Source: an uncultured Sphingomonadales bacterium (GTDB lineage Bacteria; Pseudomonadota; Alphaproteobacteria; Sphingomonadales; Sphingomonadaceae). From it: a stretch of 13,877 nt of DNA. Of the stretch, positions 7,064 through 13,591 are shown in pieces. The translations under genes and the position numbers were made by a program. Each line of letters starts with the position of its first letter. Position 1 is the stretch's first letter. The stretch is from positions 1 through 13,877 of the forward strand of contig CAIKKO010000003.1 in the NCBI GenBank assembly GCA_903828025.1, given 5' to 3'. Under the pieces are notes generated by a model. That model saw only the letters and a program-made list of their open reading frames with translations, ran no database searches and was not told the origin of the DNA.

Positions 7064-7912
7064 TCAAAGCCGCTCCGCATGCCAGCGGATATGATCTTCC
7101 ATGAAGGTCGAAATGAAGTTGTAGCTGTGGTCGTAGCCGTCCTGCAGGCGCAGGGTGAGGTCGATACCAGCATCCGCGCAGGCCGCTTCGAGCAGCTCGG
7201 GCCGCAGCTGCTCCGCCAGAAACGAGTCCGCCGCGCCCTGATCGACCAGCACGTCGCCCGCCGGGCGCTTACCGTCCTCGATCAGCGCGACCGCATCGTG
7301 CGCGCGCCATTCAGCAGGGTCTGCGCCCAGATAGCCGCCGAGCGCCTTGTGGCCCCAGGGCACTTGCCCCGGCGCGACAATCGGCGCGAAGGCCGAGAGC
7401 GACTTGAACGTGTCCGGGAAAGTCAGCCCGAGGGTCAGCGCGCCGTGGCCACCCATCGAATGGCCGGTAATGCCCATGCGCGCGGGATCGGCGGGGAAAC
7501 TATCCTCGATCAGCGCGGGCAGTTCGTGCGCGATATAGTCCCACATGCGGTAGTGCGCCGCGAAAGGCTCTTCGGTCGCGTTGACGTAGAAGCCCGCGCC
7601 GAGCCCGAAATCATAAGCCCCCGCCGGATCATCCGCCACGTCATCGCCGCGCGGGCTGGTATCGGGGGCAACGAAAATCAGCCCGAGTTCGGCACAGATG
7701 CGCCGATATTCGCCCTTGTCGGTCACGTTGGCATGGGTGCAGGTGAGCCCCGAGAGGTAGAACAGCACCGGCAGTTTCGCGCCGGGCTCATCCGCCTGCG
7801 GGGGCAGGAAGACCGAAAAGGTCATCCCTGTCCCCGTCGCGGTCGAGGCATGTTTGTAGACGCCCAGCGTGCCGCCGTGCGCTTTGCTGGTCGATACGGT
7901 TTCGAGCGTCAT
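7064..7912 (-). CDS. fghA: S-formylglutathione hydrolase
   Basis: This serine hydrolase of the esterase D family converts S-formylglutathione to formate and glutathione, the second step of glutathione-dependent formaldehyde detoxification. The 282-residue length is typical. FYLSGLTCTHAN (residues 51-62) is the family hallmark near the oxyanion hole, and GHSMGGHGA at 150-158 carries nucleophile Ser152. Asp229 in DQGAADSFL and His262 in DHSYNF complete the triad by spacing to characterised homologues. A GTG directly before (7915) could also start translation; I chose the ATG at 7912, with GAGG about 5 bases upstream. The VOC gene stop is 16 bases upstream and the unknown small gene starts 14 bases downstream. 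The partner S-(hydroxymethyl)glutathione dehydrogenase (frmA/adhC) is absent from this window. Confidence 0.95.
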   Translation of the reverse strand: MTLETVSTSKAHGGTLGVYKHASTATGTGMTFSVFLPPQADEPGAKLPVLFYLSGLTCTHANVTDKGEYRRICAELGLIFVAPDTSPRGDDVADDPAGAYDFGLGAGFYVNATEEPFAAHYRMWDYIAHELPALIEDSFPADPARMGITGHSMGGHGALTLGLTFPDTFKSLSAFAPIVAPGQVPWGHKALGGYLGADPAEWRAHDAVALIEDGKRPAGDVLVDQGAADSFLAEQLRPELLEAACADAGIDLTLRLQDGYDHSYNFISTFMEDHIRWHAERL

Positions 7913-7928
7913 CACAGCCTCAGTCTTC

Positions 7929-8303
7929 TCAGCTGCCGATCACGTGCAGCGCGCACAGCTTGTTGCCGTCCGGATCGCGCAGATAGGCGAGATAGTAGGG
8001 CGAACCATCACGCGGCCCCGGCGGATCTTCGCAGGTGGTGCCGCCGCTGGCGCAGCCTGCAGCATGCCACGCATCAGCCTGGTCCGGCGTCATCGCAAAA
8101 CCGACAGTGCCGCCATTGGCGCCGCAGGCCGGGTCGCCGTTGATCGGCGTGGTGAGGATGAAAATGCCGCCGTTGTGCATGTAGACCAGCCGGCCATAGG
8201 GATCGATGATCCCTTCCGGACCACCAAAGGCCGCGAAAGTGGCGTCATAGAAGGTTTTGGAGCGCTGGATATCATTGCTGCCCAGCATAACGTGCGAAAA
8301 CAT
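7929..8303 (-). CDS. VOC family protein (glyoxalase/dioxygenase fold)
   Basis: A 124-residue vicinal-oxygen-chelate fold protein. It begins MFSHVMLGSNDIQRSKTFYD, the usual first beta-alpha unit. Later come RLVYMHNGGIFILTTP, GTVGFAMTPDQADAWHAAG and the closing YYLAYLRDPDGNKLCALH, with the characteristic R/FxDPDGN turn. The family includes glyoxalase I, fosfomycin resistance proteins and extradiol dioxygenases; this single-unit form would act as a dimer, and its substrate is not evident. The ATG at 8303 is fixed by a strong AGGAGA on the minus strand at about 8309-8314. It precedes the S-formylglutathione hydrolase by 16 bases, suggesting a role in aldehyde/glutathione-adduct metabolism by association only. 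TetR lies upstream on the same strand, 99 bases away. Confidence 0.92.
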   Translation of the reverse strand: MFSHVMLGSNDIQRSKTFYDATFAAFGGPEGIIDPYGRLVYMHNGGIFILTTPINGDPACGANGGTVGFAMTPDQADAWHAAGCASGGTTCEDPPGPRDGSPYYLAYLRDPDGNKLCALHVIGS

Positions 8304-8334
8304 GGCCTCTCCTTTTGTCGTCAGCCGCCGGCCG

Positions 8335-8363
8335 GGTCCGCTGCGGACCTGCCCGCAGCAGGT
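8335..8363. repeat. Two overlapping, mutually exclusive hairpins upstream of the VOC gene
   Basis: GGTCCG (8335-8340)/CGGACC (8344-8349) is a perfect 6-bp inverted repeat with a 3-base loop. ACCTGC (8347-8352)/GCAGGT (8358-8363) is a second perfect 6-bp inverted repeat with a 5-base loop. They share bases 8347-8349, so both cannot form fully together. A smaller CCCG/CGGG pair lies at 8367-8376. They sit between the TetR stop (8403) and the VOC start (8303), so they would be in the TetR 3' end or the VOC leader RNA. No U-run follows, so this is not a classic intrinsic terminator. The repeats are certain; their function is not. Confidence 0.4.
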
Positions 8364-8402
8364 GTGCCCGTGCGGGGGGCGTGCGGTCAAGTCTTGCCGA
8401 CG

Positions 8403-9041
8403 TTATATGACGGGTGGATGGCGCGCGATGCCGTGGACGAAGATATGCACCGCATGCGCCACCTGCCGCTCGATTTCGTCCTCGGGCGGCGGAGGGATCA
8501 GCCCGCTCGAAACCCGCAGATGCAGATCGCCGCGCACCATGGCAAGGAACTGCTCGGCCGCGAGGCGCGGTTCGGGACAATCAATCAGCCCCATCGCATG
8601 GAACCGGCCCAGCGCCGGGACCAGCACCGAATAGGCCGCTTCGGGCCCGAAGGCGAAGAAGGTCCGCGCGACTTCGGGAAAGCGCTGGGCCTCGCCATGC
8701 ACGGTTCGGTGAATCTCGATGGCATCAGGCTGGCACAGGCGGCTCAGAAAGACCGTGCCGAACGACAGGAGCAGCGTCGTCGGATCGCTTGCAGCATCGG
8801 CCAGTTCCTCGAGCGGTCCGATCACCGCCTCGCACTTGCGTTGCATGACCGCCTGAAACAGCTCCTCCTTCGAGGCGAAATACTTGTAGAGTGTCGCCTT
8901 CGAACCGCCGAGCCGCGCCGCGATCGTCGACATGGAGGTGATGCCATAGCCCTCAAGGGCAAAGGCTTCGGCGGCGACGGCAAGTATATGCTCGCGTCGC
9001 TCGTCCGGACTCGTGCGTCCCAGCCGTAAGTTAGTGACCAT
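8403..9041 (-). CDS. TetR/AcrR family transcriptional regulator
   Basis: A 212-residue one-component regulator. The N-terminal domain carries the family pattern: REHILAVAAEAFALEGY (helix 1 and turn), then the helix-turn-helix MSTIAARLGGSKATLYKYFASKEELF at about 37-62. The C-terminal ligand and dimerisation part, with EAQRFPEVARTF and AMVRGDLHLRV, resembles the TetR_C_7/AefR-like group. It probably represses the divergent efflux operon, whose first gene begins 84 bases away, and itself. A repeat copy (9031-9048) covers its start region. I chose the ATG at 9041 (MVTNLRLGR); a GTG at 9050 would add three residues. There is no clear Shine-Dalgarno, so a very short leader is possible. The inducing ligand is unknown. 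Control of the downstream VOC operon is possible but less supported. Confidence 0.92.
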   Translation of the reverse strand: MVTNLRLGRTSPDERREHILAVAAEAFALEGYGITSMSTIAARLGGSKATLYKYFASKEELFQAVMQRKCEAVIGPLEELADAASDPTTLLLSFGTVFLSRLCQPDAIEIHRTVHGEAQRFPEVARTFFAFGPEAAYSVLVPALGRFHAMGLIDCPEPRLAAEQFLAMVRGDLHLRVSSGLIPPPPEDEIERQVAHAVHIFVHGIARHPPVI

Positions 9042-9048
9042 TCCGTAC
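9031..9048. promoter_or_regulatory. Operator-like repeat copy 1 (over the TetR start codon)
   Basis: TTAGTGACCATTCCGTAC matches copy 2 at 9088-9105 in 15 of 18 positions, differing only in the central three bases. It covers the TetR initiation codon at 9039-9041, so binding here would block TetR expression. That suggests an autorepression site. The repeat itself is seen directly; the operator role is inferred from its place beside a TetR gene. Confidence 0.6.
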
Positions 9049-9087
9049 ACATAGCACTTGACACCGCAGACGCAAGCGGGCAGTCAA

Positions 9088-9105
9088 TTAGTGACCGAAC
9101 CGTAC
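9088..9105. promoter_or_regulatory. Operator-like repeat copy 2 (in front of the efflux operon)
   Basis: TTAGTGACCGAACCGTAC is the second copy, 57 bases from the first start-to-start. It also forms the left part of an imperfect dyad, TTAGTGAC (9088-9095) against GTCATTAA (9107-9114), 7 of 8 positions complementary with an 11-base spacer. Such length and symmetry suit a TetR-family dimer. A TTGACA at 9058-9063 could be the efflux -35 box, but no good -10 follows at the right distance, so I leave the promoter unassigned. The site ends 20 bases before the efflux start codon. Confidence 0.6.
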
Positions 9106-9125
9106 TGTCATTAAGGCGTCATGGA

Positions 9126-10565
9126 ATGCACATGGGTTTCCTCCGTTTCAGTCAGGCCGCAGCCCTTCTGGCAGGCTGCGCGGCGCTGGCCGGGTGTGCG
9201 GCGGTGCCCGATCTGGGCCCGCGCCCCGAGCTGCGCGCGGCGGCCTCGCTTGGCAGCACCACCGTCACGGCAGACGCGGCCGCCGCCACCAGCTGGCCGG
9301 GCGAAACCTGGTGGCAGGGCTATGGCGACGCGCAACTCTCTGCGCTGATCGAGGAAGCACTGGCGGGATCGCCCACGCTCGCGGTGGCGAATGCCCGCGC
9401 ACGGAGAGCAGCAGCCTTTGCCGAAAGCGCGGGGGCGGCGCTGCTGCCCGCGCTTTCCGCCAATGGCAGCGCCTCGGACCTCAAGCAGAGCTACAACAAC
9501 GGCATTCCGGCGCTGTTCGTGCCCAAAGGCTGGAACGACACCGGCCGCGCCACGCTCGACCTCAGCTACGAGATCGATTTCTTCGGCCGCAACCGCGCCG
9601 CCTTGCGCGCCGCCACGTCTGAGCGCGAGGCCGCCGCCATCGAGGCCCGCGCCGCGCGGCTGGACATCGCGACGGCTGTTGCCGCCGCCTACGCCGATCT
9701 GGCACGCCTTGCCGCCCAGCGCGAGGTCGACGTGGCCGCCGTGCGCCAGCGCGAGGAAGTCGCCGCCTTGGTCGCACGCCGCGTGGCCAGCGGGCTCGAT
9801 ACGCGCGGCGAACTGCGGCAGGCCGAATCCGCCGTGCCGCTGGCGCGCGCCGATCTCGCTGCGACCGACGAGGGCATCACGCTCACCCGCAACCGGCTCG
9901 CTGCCCTGCTCGGTGCAGGGCCGGATCGCGGCGCGACCATTGCGCTGCCCGCGCCCCGTGCCATCCCGGCCACGGCCCTGCCCGCGACACTGGCGCTCGA
10001 TCTCGTGGGCCGCCGCGCCGATATCGCCGCCGCGCGGCTTGGCGCGGAAGCCGCCGCCGCGCGGATCACCGTGGCGCGCGCGGGGTTCTATCCCAATGTC
10101 AATCTGGTGGGCCTGATCGGCACCCAGTCGCTCGGCCTCGGCAACCTGACCGCGAGCGGATCGGACATCGGCCAGGCAGGCGCGGCGATCAGCCTGCCGA
10201 TCTTCAATGGCGGGCGCGTGGCAGGAAACTATCGCGCCGCGCGGGCAGACTATGACGCGGCCGTGGCGCAGTATAACCAGACCTTGGTGCGCGCGCTCAA
10301 CGATGTGGCCGATGCCGCTGCCTCACAGCGTGCGCTGGGCCAGCGGCAAGCCGACGCGCACGCCGCGCTGACCGCCGCCGAGGAAGCCTATGCCATCGCG
10401 CGCCGCCGCTATGAGGGCGGGCTCTCGCCTTATCTTGCCGTGCTTTCGGCGGAGGACGCGCTGCTGCGCACCCGCCAGCTTGCCGCCGCGCTCGATGCGC
10501 AGGCCATGACCGTTAACGTGAACCTCATCCGTGCGCTTGGCGGCGGATACGCCCCTTCGGCCTGA
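9126..10565 (+). CDS. Outer membrane efflux lipoprotein, NodT/TolC type
   Basis: A 479-residue outer-membrane channel of the RND/MFS tripartite efflux type, expected to trimerise and pass substrate through the outer membrane. The N-terminus is a lipoprotein signal with two possible lipoboxes, LLAGC (Cys18) and LAGC (Cys24). Cys24 is favoured because AAVPDLGPRP follows it, as in NodT-family proteins (usually GCxVGPDY). Two outer membrane efflux repeats follow, seen as ALAGSPTLAVANARARRA with YEIDFFGRNRA in the first half and VARAGFYPNVNLVGLIG with QAGAAISLPIFNGG in the second. The start at 9126 has AAGG at 9113-9116, 9 bases upstream; an ATG at 9132 is possible. It is first in an operon with the adaptor and pump, 31 bases before the adaptor. 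Confidence 0.95.
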   Translation: MHMGFLRFSQAAALLAGCAALAGCAAVPDLGPRPELRAAASLGSTTVTADAAAATSWPGETWWQGYGDAQLSALIEEALAGSPTLAVANARARRAAAFAESAGAALLPALSANGSASDLKQSYNNGIPALFVPKGWNDTGRATLDLSYEIDFFGRNRAALRAATSEREAAAIEARAARLDIATAVAAAYADLARLAAQREVDVAAVRQREEVAALVARRVASGLDTRGELRQAESAVPLARADLAATDEGITLTRNRLAALLGAGPDRGATIALPAPRAIPATALPATLALDLVGRRADIAAARLGAEAAAARITVARAGFYPNVNLVGLIGTQSLGLGNLTASGSDIGQAGAAISLPIFNGGRVAGNYRAARADYDAAVAQYNQTLVRALNDVADAAASQRALGQRQADAHAALTAAEEAYAIARRRYEGGLSPYLAVLSAEDALLRTRQLAAALDAQAMTVNVNLIRALGGGYAPSA

Positions 10566-10596
10566 CCCAGACCCCAGAATGAACAAGGACCAGCCC

Positions 10597-11745
10597 ATGG
10601 CCGACAGCGATCCGCAGATCATTATCCCTGAAACCGTGAACGAGGTGAGCACCGCCAGCAGCGCGCGCAAGCGCGGTTTTATGGCGCTGGGCGCAGTCGT
10701 ACTCGCCGGGGCGCTCGTCTATGGCGGCTATGCGTGGCTGACCGGGGGGCGCTATGTCGGGACCGACAACGCGTATGTGAATGCGGAAGTCGCGCCCGTA
10801 ACGGCGCTGGCCGGGGGCACGGTGGTGCGCGTTGCGGCGGTCGACACCAAAACCGTGCGCAAGGGCGAGGTTTTGGTCGAGCTAGACCCGGCGGACGCGA
10901 AGATCGCGGTAGCCGAAGCCGAAGCGGCAGTCGCGCAAGCGCTGCGCAAGGTGAACCAGACCGTAGCGACCGGCACCGCGCTCACCGCGCAAGTCTCTGC
11001 TACCGATGCCGACATCCGCCGCAAGGAAGCACTTGTCAGCGTCGCCGCTGCCAATCTGGCGCGCGCGAAGATCGACCTGACCCGGCGCGAGGCGCTGGTT
11101 TCGGGCGGCGCGGTTTCAGGCGAGGAGCTTTCGAGCGCGCGCAACGCCTTCGCCGGTGCGCAAGGCCAGTTCGCCGTGGCCGAGGCCGATCTCGCGCAGG
11201 CCCGCGCATCGCGCGGTTCGGCCGAGGGCCAGTCGAGCGCCAACGCCGCGCTGGTCGGCGGTACTGCCCCCGCCGACAATCCCGATGTGCTCGCCGCTAA
11301 GGCCCGGCTTGAGCGTGCGCGGCTCGATCTGGCGCGCACCGTGATCCGCGCACCGATGGACGGGGTGGTGACCCAGCGCGCAGTGCAAGTGGGCCAGCGG
11401 GTCGCCTCTGGCGTGCCGCTGATGACGATCGTCCCCATTGGTGACGCCCACGTCGATGCCAACTTCAAGGAGAGCCAGTTGCGCCGCGTCCAGGCCGGAC
11501 AGAGCGCCGAACTGACCTCAGACCTCTATGGCGGCCAGATCGTTTACCATGGCCGCGTCGTCGGCTTTTCGGGCAGCACCGGCTCGGCCATGGCGCTGAT
11601 CCCGGCGCAGAACGCGACCGGCAACTGGATCAAGGTGGTGCAGCGCCTGCCGGTGCGCATCGCGCTCGATCCCGATGAACTCAGGAAGCACCCGCTGCGC
11701 GTGGGCCTTTCGATGACCGCGACGATCGACACCGGAACGAATTGA
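10597..11745 (+). CDS. HlyD/EmrA family efflux periplasmic adaptor
   Basis: A 382-residue membrane fusion protein linking the inner-membrane pump to the outer-membrane channel. It has a basic cytoplasmic tail (ARKR at 23-26), one TM helix at about 27-48, then GRYVGTDNAYV, the EmrA-type hallmark. The lipoyl half-domain reads APVTALAGGTVVRVAAVDTKTVRKGEVLVELDP. An Ala-rich alpha-hairpin coiled coil spans about 99-235, the second lipoyl half has RAPMDGVVTQRAVQVGQRV, and the beta-barrel part has VDANFKESQLRRVQAGQ. The ATG at 10597 is preferred because AAGGA at 10585-10589 is 7 bases upstream; the in-frame ATG at 10579 has no such site. It sits between the NodT-type and EmrB-type genes, with one base before the latter. 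Confidence 0.95.
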   Translation: MADSDPQIIIPETVNEVSTASSARKRGFMALGAVVLAGALVYGGYAWLTGGRYVGTDNAYVNAEVAPVTALAGGTVVRVAAVDTKTVRKGEVLVELDPADAKIAVAEAEAAVAQALRKVNQTVATGTALTAQVSATDADIRRKEALVSVAAANLARAKIDLTRREALVSGGAVSGEELSSARNAFAGAQGQFAVAEADLAQARASRGSAEGQSSANAALVGGTAPADNPDVLAAKARLERARLDLARTVIRAPMDGVVTQRAVQVGQRVASGVPLMTIVPIGDAHVDANFKESQLRRVQAGQSAELTSDLYGGQIVYHGRVVGFSGSTGSAMALIPAQNATGNWIKVVQRLPVRIALDPDELRKHPLRVGLSMTATIDTGTN

Positions 11746-11746
11746 C

Positions 11747-13258
11747 GTGGCCAGCACGCCCGAACCCGCCGCGCTCAAGGGCCGACAACTCGCGCTTGCC
11801 GGGCTTGCGCTCGCGCTCGCGAACTTCGTGGTGGTGCTCGATATCACCATCGCCAACGTTTCAGTGCCGCATATCGCCGGCAGCCTCGCCGTCTCGCCCA
11901 CACAGGGCACCTGGGTGATCACATCGTACTCGGTGGCCGAGGCGATCTGCGTGCCGCTTTCGGGCTGGCTCGCCGCACGCTTCGGCGCGGTGCGCGTGTT
12001 CCTCACCGCGATCATGGGTTTTGCGCTGTTCTCGCTGCTTTGCGGGCTGTCGCGCAGCCTTGAAGCCCTGATCGTGTTCCGGATCTTCCAGGGGCTGAGC
12101 GGCGGGCCGATCATGCCCATGTCGCAAACCCTGATGGTCCGCGTGTTCCCCAAGGAGAAGGTCGGCATGGCGCTGGGCCTCTGGAGCATGACCGTGGTGG
12201 TCGCGCCGATCCTTGGGCCGATCTTCGGCGGCTCCATCTCCGACAACTGGAGCTGGCACTGGATCTTTTTCATCAACTTGCCAGTTGTGACATTCTGCGC
12301 ATTCTTCGCCCTGCGCTATGTGGCCAGGTTCGAGACCCCGACGGTGCGTCGGCCGATCGACTATGTCGGCCTCGCGCTCCTCATCGTATGGGTCAGCGCG
12401 CTGCAGATCATGCTGGATGAAGGCCGCAATGCGGACTGGTTCGCCAGCCCGTTCATTTGCGGGCTCGCGGTGATCGCGGTGATCGGATTTGCGGCCTTCC
12501 TGATCTGGGAGCTGACCGAGCGCAATCCGGTGGTCGATTTCTCGGTCTTCGCCTCGCGCGGCTATTCGGTCGCCGTTGTCGTGCAGAGCATGACATACGC
12601 GGCGTTCTTCTCAGGGATCGTGATCATCCCGTTGTTTCTGCAAACCAATTTGGGCTACACCGCAACTTATGCGGGCTATGCGACCGCCTTTGTGGGCGTG
12701 CTTGCCGTGCTGATGTCGCCCATCGCCGCAGGTATGATCGGACGGTATGACGTGCGGCGCCTGATCACGTTCGGGGTGCTGTGGCTTGGCGCCATGTCGT
12801 TGATGCGCACGGGCTGGGTCAGCCAAATGGGTTTCTTCACGATATCTCTGCCACAGTTCCTGCAGGGACTGGGCATGCCGTTCTTCTTCATCGGCACGAC
12901 CTCGCTCGCACTGGGCTCGGTCCGGCCCGATCAGACCGCCTCTGCAGCAGGGCTGCAGAACTTCGCCCGCACCCTGGCCGGCGCTTTCGCCACCTCGCTG
13001 TCGACAACGATGTGGGAGCGGGAGGCCAAGTTCGCGCACGAAGACCTGGCAGGATTGGTTCGCCCGCTGCCGCCCGGCTCCGGGCTAACAGTCGAACAGG
13101 GGCGCATGGTGCTCGAGCGATTCGTGCAGACCGAGAGCGTTACACTGGCAACCAACGCGGTTTTCTGGGGTTGTACCATTTTGTTCGCAGTCGCAGCGGC
13201 GCTGGTCTGGCTGGCACCACGCCCGCGCAGTGGGGTGGACCTGAGCGCGGCTCACTGA
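11747..13258 (+). CDS. DHA2 family MFS multidrug efflux pump, EmrB/QacA type
   Basis: A 503-residue proton-driven drug exporter of the inner membrane, with the length and hydrophobic pattern of the 14-TM DHA2 group. Motif D1 is LDITIANVSVP at 31-41, motif A GWLAARFGAVRV at 73-84, and motif B GLSGGPIMP at 116-124. The antiporter motif C is APILGPIFGG at 153-162, followed by NWSWHWIFFINLP at 167-179, a strong DHA2 marker. Translation starts at GTG 11747, one base after the adaptor stop; no ATG is available near the N-terminus and the Shine-Dalgarno is weak, so translational coupling is likely. With the adaptor and lipoprotein it completes a tripartite system exporting directly to the outside. 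The substrate is unknown; related systems export hydrophobic acids, uncouplers and aromatic compounds. Confidence 0.96.
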   Translation: MASTPEPAALKGRQLALAGLALALANFVVVLDITIANVSVPHIAGSLAVSPTQGTWVITSYSVAEAICVPLSGWLAARFGAVRVFLTAIMGFALFSLLCGLSRSLEALIVFRIFQGLSGGPIMPMSQTLMVRVFPKEKVGMALGLWSMTVVVAPILGPIFGGSISDNWSWHWIFFINLPVVTFCAFFALRYVARFETPTVRRPIDYVGLALLIVWVSALQIMLDEGRNADWFASPFICGLAVIAVIGFAAFLIWELTERNPVVDFSVFASRGYSVAVVVQSMTYAAFFSGIVIIPLFLQTNLGYTATYAGYATAFVGVLAVLMSPIAAGMIGRYDVRRLITFGVLWLGAMSLMRTGWVSQMGFFTISLPQFLQGLGMPFFFIGTTSLALGSVRPDQTASAAGLQNFARTLAGAFATSLSTTMWEREAKFAHEDLAGLVRPLPPGSGLTVEQGRMVLERFVQTESVTLATNAVFWGCTILFAVAAALVWLAPRPRSGVDLSAAH

Positions 13259-13461
13259 TCCGAGAGATCCATCAGAATTTTGATTTCATTGGATTTTTCG
13301 AGAATCAGGTGCCGCTTCCTTAGGGGCTTTTCGCGCCTTTGGGCTGGACTCGTTGACCCTGGGGTGCACGCAACCAGACCCTGTGACCGCGTCAATTTCT
13401 CAAAATATAACATGAAAATCAAATTCTTAACGCAAATGCGAGCAACAGAGCCATTCCTGCT

Positions 13462-13490
13462 TTGCGATCATTAGAACCATATGCTATGTA
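13462..13490 (+). promoter_or_regulatory. Possible sigma-70-like promoter for the terminal gene
   Basis: TTGCGA (13462-13467) and TATGTA (13485-13490) are separated by 17 bases, in an AT-rich stretch. This would place transcription start near 13497 and give a leader of about 95 bases before the ATG at 13592. The match is moderate and was picked by eye in AT-rich DNA, where such matches arise easily. Confidence 0.35.
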
Positions 13491-13552
13491 ATTTTCCTAA
13501 GGCCATTCTAATGGGTCGGGTCCAACAAATTCAATCTTTAACGATCCCGGGT

Positions 13553-13580
13553 ATCCGCTGGTCAGGCGGATCAGTTTTTT
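13553..13580 (+). terminator. Terminator-like hairpin plus T6 in the leader of the terminal gene
   Basis: ATCCGC (13553-13558) and GCGGAT (13566-13571) form a perfect 6-bp stem with a 7-base loop, followed by CAG and then six T residues (13575-13580). This is the shape of a weak intrinsic terminator. It lies directly before GGAG (13581-13584), the ribosome binding site of the next gene, so it is either an attenuator of that gene or the end of a transcript from the intergenic region. A near-palindrome GATCCCGGGTATC (13543-13555) overlaps its left arm and could compete with it. Confidence 0.45.
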
Positions 13581-13591
13581 GGAGTTAGGTT

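Larger units (their letters stand above)
13259..13591. other. AT-richer 333-base intergenic region after the efflux operon
   Basis: No credible gene is seen here. Bases 13391-13430 are 80 percent A+T, in sharp contrast to the rest of the window. GACCCTG occurs twice (13355-13361 and 13377-13383). A nested inverted arrangement is present, TTGAC 13353-13357 with GTCAA 13391-13395 outside and CTGG 13359-13362 with CCAG 13374-13377 inside. I find no convincing intrinsic terminator for the efflux operon. The distal part holds a possible promoter and a terminator-like hairpin, listed separately. The only forward frame of note (13280-13474) has no ribosome binding site and no protein-like pattern. 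Confidence 0.7.

Noticed and set aside
7043..9029. Long plus-strand frames of 366 and 386 codons opposite fghA, VOC and TetR
   Set aside because: Both lie antisense to clearly recognisable proteins and have Arg/Gly/Ala-rich, motif-free translations, as expected of shadow frames in high-GC DNA.
13276..13308. Possible intrinsic terminator after the EmrB-type gene (TGATT/AATCA around a T-rich loop)
   Set aside because: The stem is only 5-6 weak pairs with a loop of about 15 bases and no T-run after it.
13343..13395. Possible tRNA or terminator fold around TTGACCCTGGGGTGCACGC
   Set aside because: No T-arm GTTCRAN-type sequence or cloverleaf could be drawn, and the nested stems are short with no following T-run.
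13280..13474. 64-codon frame in the AT-rich intergenic region
   Set aside because: No Shine-Dalgarno, mixed composition and no recognisable pattern; chance length is plausible.
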